Shown in pieces: positions 60,276 through 64,000 of a stretch of DNA of 64,000 bases (positions are counted from its first letter, which is position 1; each line of letters begins with the position of its first letter). Below the pieces are notes generated by a model that ran no database searches, was not told the DNA's origin, and was given only the letters and a program-made list of their open reading frames with translations. This stretch comes from an uncultured Methanomassiliicoccus sp. (GTDB taxonomy: Archaea; Thermoplasmatota; Thermoplasmata; Methanomassiliicoccales; Methanomassiliicoccaceae), in NCBI GenBank assembly GCA_905202485.1, contig CAJKRY010000009.1, positions 20,187-84,186 on the forward strand. Direction: 5' to 3'. The position numbers and the translations under genes are program-made.

Positions 60276-61490
60276 ATGAAAACTAAACTTGTAGCTGTAT
60301 GTTTGGTTGCAATCATAGTTGTGGCAGGAGCTGCAATTGTGTTTACCTGGAACTCTGACGATACCAAGGGAGACTTGTCAGATACAATCAAGGATATGGC
60401 CGGCAGAGATGTAGTGGTGCCGGACAATCTGGATAAGGGTATTGTGACCTTTGGGAGTGTTGATCCTCTTAGATTTGTTTCATATTTCAATTTAAATGAT
60501 AAAGTTATAGAGGTCGACGACGGAGACGTTACTGACAACAAAAACGGCAGGGCATACTCGTATGCATACGACTATGATAAACTGACAAAGGTGCATTCTG
60601 ATAACACTATCACATCTGAAGATGTTGAAAGAGTGGCAAATCTCCAACCCAGTCTGGTGATTGTCGGCGGAAATGTATATGCAAATTATACTGATCTGGT
60701 GAATACTTTAGCGAAAGCCGTCCCGGTCTTTGTTCTTAAATCAATGGGCACCGGCGCTGCTTACTGGGATCCTGTGACTTACAAGCTGAACAATGATTTT
60801 ACGCAGCAGATTACCCAGCTCGGCAAGGTTTTAAACAAGACGGATAGAGCTGAAGAGCTAGTCAGCGGATTCAACAAATATCTTCAGGAGTTAAAATCAA
60901 TGATTGGAACTACGGACGAAAAGATAATAACCTCGGGTCTTACAATCAGCGGTTCAAATCCTCTTAATGTCACCTTTCCATTCTATGCGCCTCTGGAAGT
61001 CAACGGCGTAAGCAATGTGTACAATCAGAGTAAAGATACAAAAGTAGAACTGGATGTGGAAACAGTCGCCAAGCTGGGCATGACCATGATGCTAATCGAT
61101 CCTTCCTCCTCCGATAAAATCATTGGAAATAACTCCAGCCAGCTGGTTATGAGCTACATCTACGGCGTGAACAACGACGCCGACCCATCCAATGACATTT
61201 CGATGTACACCGTCCTGCCGATCGTGTGGGACGGCTGCAACTGGGATGCCTCATTGGTGGGTTCGTTCTACATAAGCCACCTTCTCTACGATTCAATGAA
61301 CGCCGATGAAGTAATGGACAAGATGACTGAGATCTTTGAATTCTTCTACGGTTCAGACGGCTCTTCAGTCATTGATGATATGTCGCAGTTCTTTAAGGAA
61401 AAATCTTCAAAGAACGGCGTTGAGCTGCCCTTGTTCAGCGAGGTGGAGATTGTGAAGACTGCCGGCGGATACACTTTCAGCGCAGTATGA
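60276..61490 (+). CDS. ABC importer binding protein of operon D
   Basis: 404 residues with a signal peptide or lipoprotein-like start (VAVCLVAIIVVAGAAIVFTW). TroA/FecB-type fold: the usual opening IKDMAGRDVVVPDNLDKGIVTFG, followed by VANLQPSLVIVGGNVYANYTDL and LGKVLNKTDRAEELVSGFNKYL, the long linker helix. It has no DUF4430-like module, unlike the A and B proteins. Proteins of this subgroup in methanogens are often called iron(III) or cobalamin binding, but FecCD-type importers also carry molybdate/tungstate, and the neighbouring FmdE gene favours that reading (inference). Followed at 9 bp by the permease. Confidence 0.88.
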   Translation: MKTKLVAVCLVAIIVVAGAAIVFTWNSDDTKGDLSDTIKDMAGRDVVVPDNLDKGIVTFGSVDPLRFVSYFNLNDKVIEVDDGDVTDNKNGRAYSYAYDYDKLTKVHSDNTITSEDVERVANLQPSLVIVGGNVYANYTDLVNTLAKAVPVFVLKSMGTGAAYWDPVTYKLNNDFTQQITQLGKVLNKTDRAEELVSGFNKYLQELKSMIGTTDEKIITSGLTISGSNPLNVTFPFYAPLEVNGVSNVYNQSKDTKVELDVETVAKLGMTMMLIDPSSSDKIIGNNSSQLVMSYIYGVNNDADPSNDISMYTVLPIVWDGCNWDASLVGSFYISHLLYDSMNADEVMDKMTEIFEFFYGSDGSSVIDDMSQFFKEKSSKNGVELPLFSEVEIVKTAGGYTFSAV

Positions 61491-61499
61491 GGTGGTATC

Positions 61500-62642
61500 T
61501 TGGCCGACGACAAACACCTTTCAATTTTTTCTTCTTTAAAAAAAGAAAAGGTGCTGGACCTCAGTAAAGAGACTGAGGCCGACGCCGTCACAGAAGGATA
61601 TTTGAAATATGCCCGCCGGAAAGTTTTATTCTTACTTTCAATGCTGGTGCTGCTGGTTGTGCTGATAATCTACACATTAGGTCTCGGGGATACTGGACTG
61701 TCTTATTCTCAGATTATTCAGCATATCTTCAACAAAGGCAGCACCTGGCAGGATCAAGTCGTCTGGGACCTGAGGCTTCCTAGAATTGCGGCTGCTCTTT
61801 TGGCTGGGTGTGCTTTAGGCATCTCGGGAGCGGTGATGCAGAGTATTCTCCGCAATCCTCTGGCTTCTCCTTTCACACTCGGCCTGTCCAACGCTTCAGC
61901 TTTCGGCGCCGCTGTGGGTATTCTGGTCTTAAACGGCGGGATAATCTTCGGCTCTACCGCCGCTTATCCGATCATCAATAATCCTGCCATCGTGACCATC
62001 TGCGCCTTCGTCTTTGCTATGCTTGCTACCGGTCTGATCATCGTACTTTCAAAATTCACCAGTGCTTCGCCGGAAAGCCTCGTACTGGCGGGAATGGCCA
62101 TCAGCGCCATCTTCTCTGCCGCTCTGGCTTTTACGCAGTACATTGCAGACGACGTAGCGCTCTCTTCAATTGTATTCTGGCAGTTCGGCAGCCTTGACAA
62201 AGTCGGCTGGGACGGTCTGAAGATTATATTCTTTGTAAGCCTGATCGGAATTATCTATTTCCTCTGGAAACGCTGGGATTATAATGCCATGGAAGCGGGA
62301 GAAGAAGTTGCGAGAGGCCTTGGCTTGAATATCTCCAAAACAAGGCTGGTGGGGCTTACAGTATCCGCAGTCATAACCGCTGTAACTGTTTCATACATGG
62401 GTGTAATCGGCTTCATCGGCCTTGCGGCTCCGCACATTGTGAAGAGAATCATAGGCAACGACAACCGGTATCTTCTCATCGGCTCCATGCTGGTAGGTTC
62501 CATAATCATGATGATTGCTTATATTATCAGTCATTATGCCTTTGATAAAGTAATTCCGGTCGGTATAATCACCTCGGCAATCGGCGGTCCTTTGTTCCTG
62601 TATGTTTTAATCAGGGGGTACAAGAAAAATGTTTCATGTTGA
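61500..62642 (+). CDS. FecCD/BtuC-type permease of importer D
   Basis: 380 residues from a TTG start; GAGGTGG lies just upstream and overlaps the previous stop region. A charged N-terminal segment of about 40 residues precedes the family core: LRLPRIAAALLAGCALGISGAVMQSILRNPLASPFTLGLS, the coupling region YNAMEAGEEVARGLGLNI, GVIGFIGLAAPHIVKRIIGNDNR and the final VIPVGIITSAIGGPLFLYVLI. About ten membrane segments. It overlaps the ATPase gene by 14 bp. It is more like bacterial-type iron/cobalamin permeases in its motifs than the A and B permeases are. Confidence 0.93.
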   Translation: MADDKHLSIFSSLKKEKVLDLSKETEADAVTEGYLKYARRKVLFLLSMLVLLVVLIIYTLGLGDTGLSYSQIIQHIFNKGSTWQDQVVWDLRLPRIAAALLAGCALGISGAVMQSILRNPLASPFTLGLSNASAFGAAVGILVLNGGIIFGSTAAYPIINNPAIVTICAFVFAMLATGLIIVLSKFTSASPESLVLAGMAISAIFSAALAFTQYIADDVALSSIVFWQFGSLDKVGWDGLKIIFFVSLIGIIYFLWKRWDYNAMEAGEEVARGLGLNISKTRLVGLTVSAVITAVTVSYMGVIGFIGLAAPHIVKRIIGNDNRYLLIGSMLVGSIIMMIAYIISHYAFDKVIPVGIITSAIGGPLFLYVLIRGYKKNVSC

Positions 62643-63423
62643 AAATCTCAATTTCTCGTACGGCAGCGACAGTGTGCTGAAAGACATTTCCTTCGATGCC
62701 GAAGAGAACAACATTATCTCAATACTGGGTCCCAACGGGGTGGGAAAGACAACTCTCTTGAAATGCCTGTGCAACGTACATAAGCCTCAAACCGGTGAGA
62801 TACTAATCAACGGTGTCGACGTTCTGAAGCTTTCCGGGAGAGAAATGTCAAAGAATATCGGTTATGTTCCTCAGTTCGTGCCTAAATCCCGCATGACTGT
62901 GTATGATTCTGTCCTGCTTGGCAGAAAGCCGTACTTTGAATTGAATGCTACCCGTGAAGATCTTAGAAAAGTAAGCGAAGTGATCAACGGCATGGGCCTC
63001 GCTCCTTTGTCTCTGAAGTACATTACCAACATCAGCGGCGGAGAGTTTCAGAAGGTCCACATTGCCAGAGCAATTGTGCAGGAACCGAAGGTTCTGATCC
63101 TTGATGAGCCGACAAACAATCTTGACATTGCGAACCAGCACAAAACTATGCAGATGATTGAAAGGATTGTAAGATCGCGGGGAATCTGCACTTTGATGAC
63201 CATGCACGACATCAATCTGGCGGCTCATTATTCTGACAACTTCATGTTCATCAATGAGGGCAGAATACTGGCTTACGGCGGTCCGGAAGTGATTACTGAA
63301 GAATTGATAAGAAAAGTGTACGATATCGATGTGGAGATCATTGACCACCGCGGAGTGCCGATGATTATTCCGCAGAATTCCTCAAAGTATGTCTATCCAG
63401 TTCCGCTTGGGTGTGAGTTTTAA
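62629..63423 (+). CDS. ABC importer ATPase of operon D
   Basis: 264 residues. Walker A GPNGVGKTT, Q-loop in IGYVPQFVPKS, signature ISGGEFQKVHIARA (Ile in place of the usual Leu), Walker B VLILDEPTNNLD and H-loop TMHD. The final 30 residues (VEIIDHRGVPMIIPQNS) form the small beta tail seen in Fe/B12-type ATPases. It starts inside the permease gene (14-bp overlap) and ends at a terminator, closing operon D. Confidence 0.94.
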   Translation: MFHVENLNFSYGSDSVLKDISFDAEENNIISILGPNGVGKTTLLKCLCNVHKPQTGEILINGVDVLKLSGREMSKNIGYVPQFVPKSRMTVYDSVLLGRKPYFELNATREDLRKVSEVINGMGLAPLSLKYITNISGGEFQKVHIARAIVQEPKVLILDEPTNNLDIANQHKTMQMIERIVRSRGICTLMTMHDINLAAHYSDNFMFINEGRILAYGGPEVITEELIRKVYDIDVEIIDHRGVPMIIPQNSSKYVYPVPLGCEF

Positions 63424-63455
63424 AAGCAGACTTTTAAGCCTGCTTTTTATTTTTT
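63424..63455 (+). terminator. terminator of operon D
   Basis: AAGCAG (63424-63429) pairs with CTGCTT (63440-63445), followed by TTTATTTTTT. It begins two bases after the ATPase stop. Confidence 0.75.
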
Positions 63456-63527
63456 CATTATTTTTTTTAGCGTCACAAACAAGTAGGCAGAATAAGTGAA
63501 CAAGTAGATGATAAGTTAGATAATCAT

Positions 63528-63731
63528 ATGTGTATAATAACTAATATTCTGGAATTTTGTGTTGAACCTAGATCAATGAAAGAGATTCAGCAACACCTCA
63601 AAATACATAGTCGTTCATATCTTAAGATAAACTATATTGATCAATTCATTAGAGCTGGTAAATTGGTAATGACTGTTCCAGAGAAACCAAACAGTCCAAA
63701 GAAGTACATCATAAATCAGATAGATGAGTAA
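63528..63731 (+). CDS. winged-helix fragment, like the C-terminus of AlbA_2/RecG-like regulators
   Basis: 67 residues: ILEFCVEPRSMKEIQQHL, SYLKINYIDQFIRAGKLVMT and VPEKPNSPKKYIIN. This pattern is the C-terminal winged helix found in many Fic-, AlbA_2- and RecG-like ATP-binding regulators, where it follows several hundred residues that are absent here. It is therefore either a remnant of such a gene or a stand-alone mini-regulator. No RBS is evident. Confidence 0.5.
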   Translation: MCIITNILEFCVEPRSMKEIQQHLKIHSRSYLKINYIDQFIRAGKLVMTVPEKPNSPKKYIINQIDE

Positions 63732-63879
63732 TTGTTACACATGAATATATGCTCTTATTCTAAGATTAAATACCTATGTTGTCCAGTCAATAGTCTAACA
63801 CTTAGTTTTTCTCTAATGTGGGAATTTTAACCTCACTAGTATATACATTTTCAAAGATGACTCTTCGTAATATTTACAA

Positions 63880-63944
63880 GTGTAGATAGAAGAAACGCAT
63901 ATGCTGTTGAAAATAAACAAGCCAGTGTTTCTTTGAATCTACAC
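63880..63944. repeat. imperfect inverted repeat upstream of the next secreted protein
   Basis: GTGTAGATAGAAGAAAC (63880-63896) and GTTTCTTTGAATCTACAC (63927-63944) are inverted copies with about 15 matching positions and a 30-base centre. The rest of 63732-63966 is AT-rich with nothing else recognised. It could be an operator of the following gene or the trace of a small mobile element. Confidence 0.45.
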
Positions 63945-63966
63945 TATGTAATTCAATGGTGAGCAA

Positions 63967-64000
63967 ATGAAAAATAAGTCTAAGTTAATACTAGCGTCAG
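63967..64000 (+). CDS. start of a probable secreted protein, cut off by window edge
   Basis: GGTGA five bases before ATG 63967, the same RBS spacing as at 21804, followed by MKNKSKLILAS, which looks like the beginning of a signal peptide. Only 11 codons are visible, so the product is unknown. Confidence 0.45.
   Translation, partial: MKNKSKLILAS

Noticed and set aside
1..64000. tRNA, rRNA or transposase genes
   Set aside because: I looked for T-arm-like GGTTCGAATCC words, rRNA cores and transposase motifs and saw none. A tRNAscan or IS search would be needed for certainty.

Overview
The window looks like a chromosomal segment of a host-associated methanogenic archaeon of the Thermoplasmatota, most likely Methanomassiliicoccales. 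Reasons: an archaeal-type glutamyl-tRNA synthetase; strong archaeal TATA boxes with several apparently leaderless genes; GGTG/GGAGG ribosome binding sites; an FmdE-family protein; a nitrogenase-like reductase; several corrinoid/metal-type (type II, BtuCDF-like) ABC importers; and large adhesin-like secreted proteins built of BspA leucine-rich repeats, InlB B-repeats, Ig-like (BIG2) domains and beta-propellers. The order-level assignment is inference.

Layout. 1-5753 (minus): operon A, a substrate-binding protein, a secreted PQQ-type propeller fused to a FecCD permease, an ATPase and a truncated short-chain dehydrogenase. 5754-6737: a long non-coding stretch with two TATA boxes and a run of hairpins that may be a small RNA gene. 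6738-15625: three secreted or surface proteins with DUF4430-like modules. 15815-18901: a compact three-gene importer (C). 19119-29312: operon B, with two secreted proteins, binding protein, propeller, permease, ATPase and a seven-zinc-ribbon protein. 29284-32328: an AT-rich insertion with a large AAA_13-type ATPase. 32329-37080: a three-zinc-ribbon protein, a winged-helix regulator and a two-gene nitrogenase-like system in which the NifH-like and NifD-like parts are fused. 37124-38224: small membrane and PRC-barrel proteins.

38311-54611 holds a type I-C CRISPR-Cas system split into an adaptation module (cas4-cas1-cas2, minus) and an effector module (cas3-cas5-cas8c/cas11c-cas7, plus). Three arrays share one 31-bp repeat; the housekeeping genes gltX and a ubiD homologue and a nitroreductase lie between them. 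54650-58073: mazEF, an alpha/beta hydrolase and a MATE/MarR pair. 58315-59458: a frameshifted AAA ATPase with a striking operator-like repeat cluster upstream. 59646-63423: an FmdE-type protein divergent from a fourth type II importer (D), possibly for molybdate/tungstate. The window ends with a winged-helix fragment and the start of another secreted protein.

Working model (inference): surface proteins with DUF4430 modules, the fold family of the transcobalamin C-terminal domain, capture a corrinoid or related tetrapyrrole and hand it to BtuF-like proteins that carry the same module. The propellers sit at, or are covalently part of, the permease. A shared motif, ATTGGATGATAT or close variants, lies upstream of operons A and C, and weaker matches lie upstream of operon B and the nitrogenase-like operon, so these loci may form one regulon. 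That reductase may act on the imported cofactor or on a pathway fed by it.
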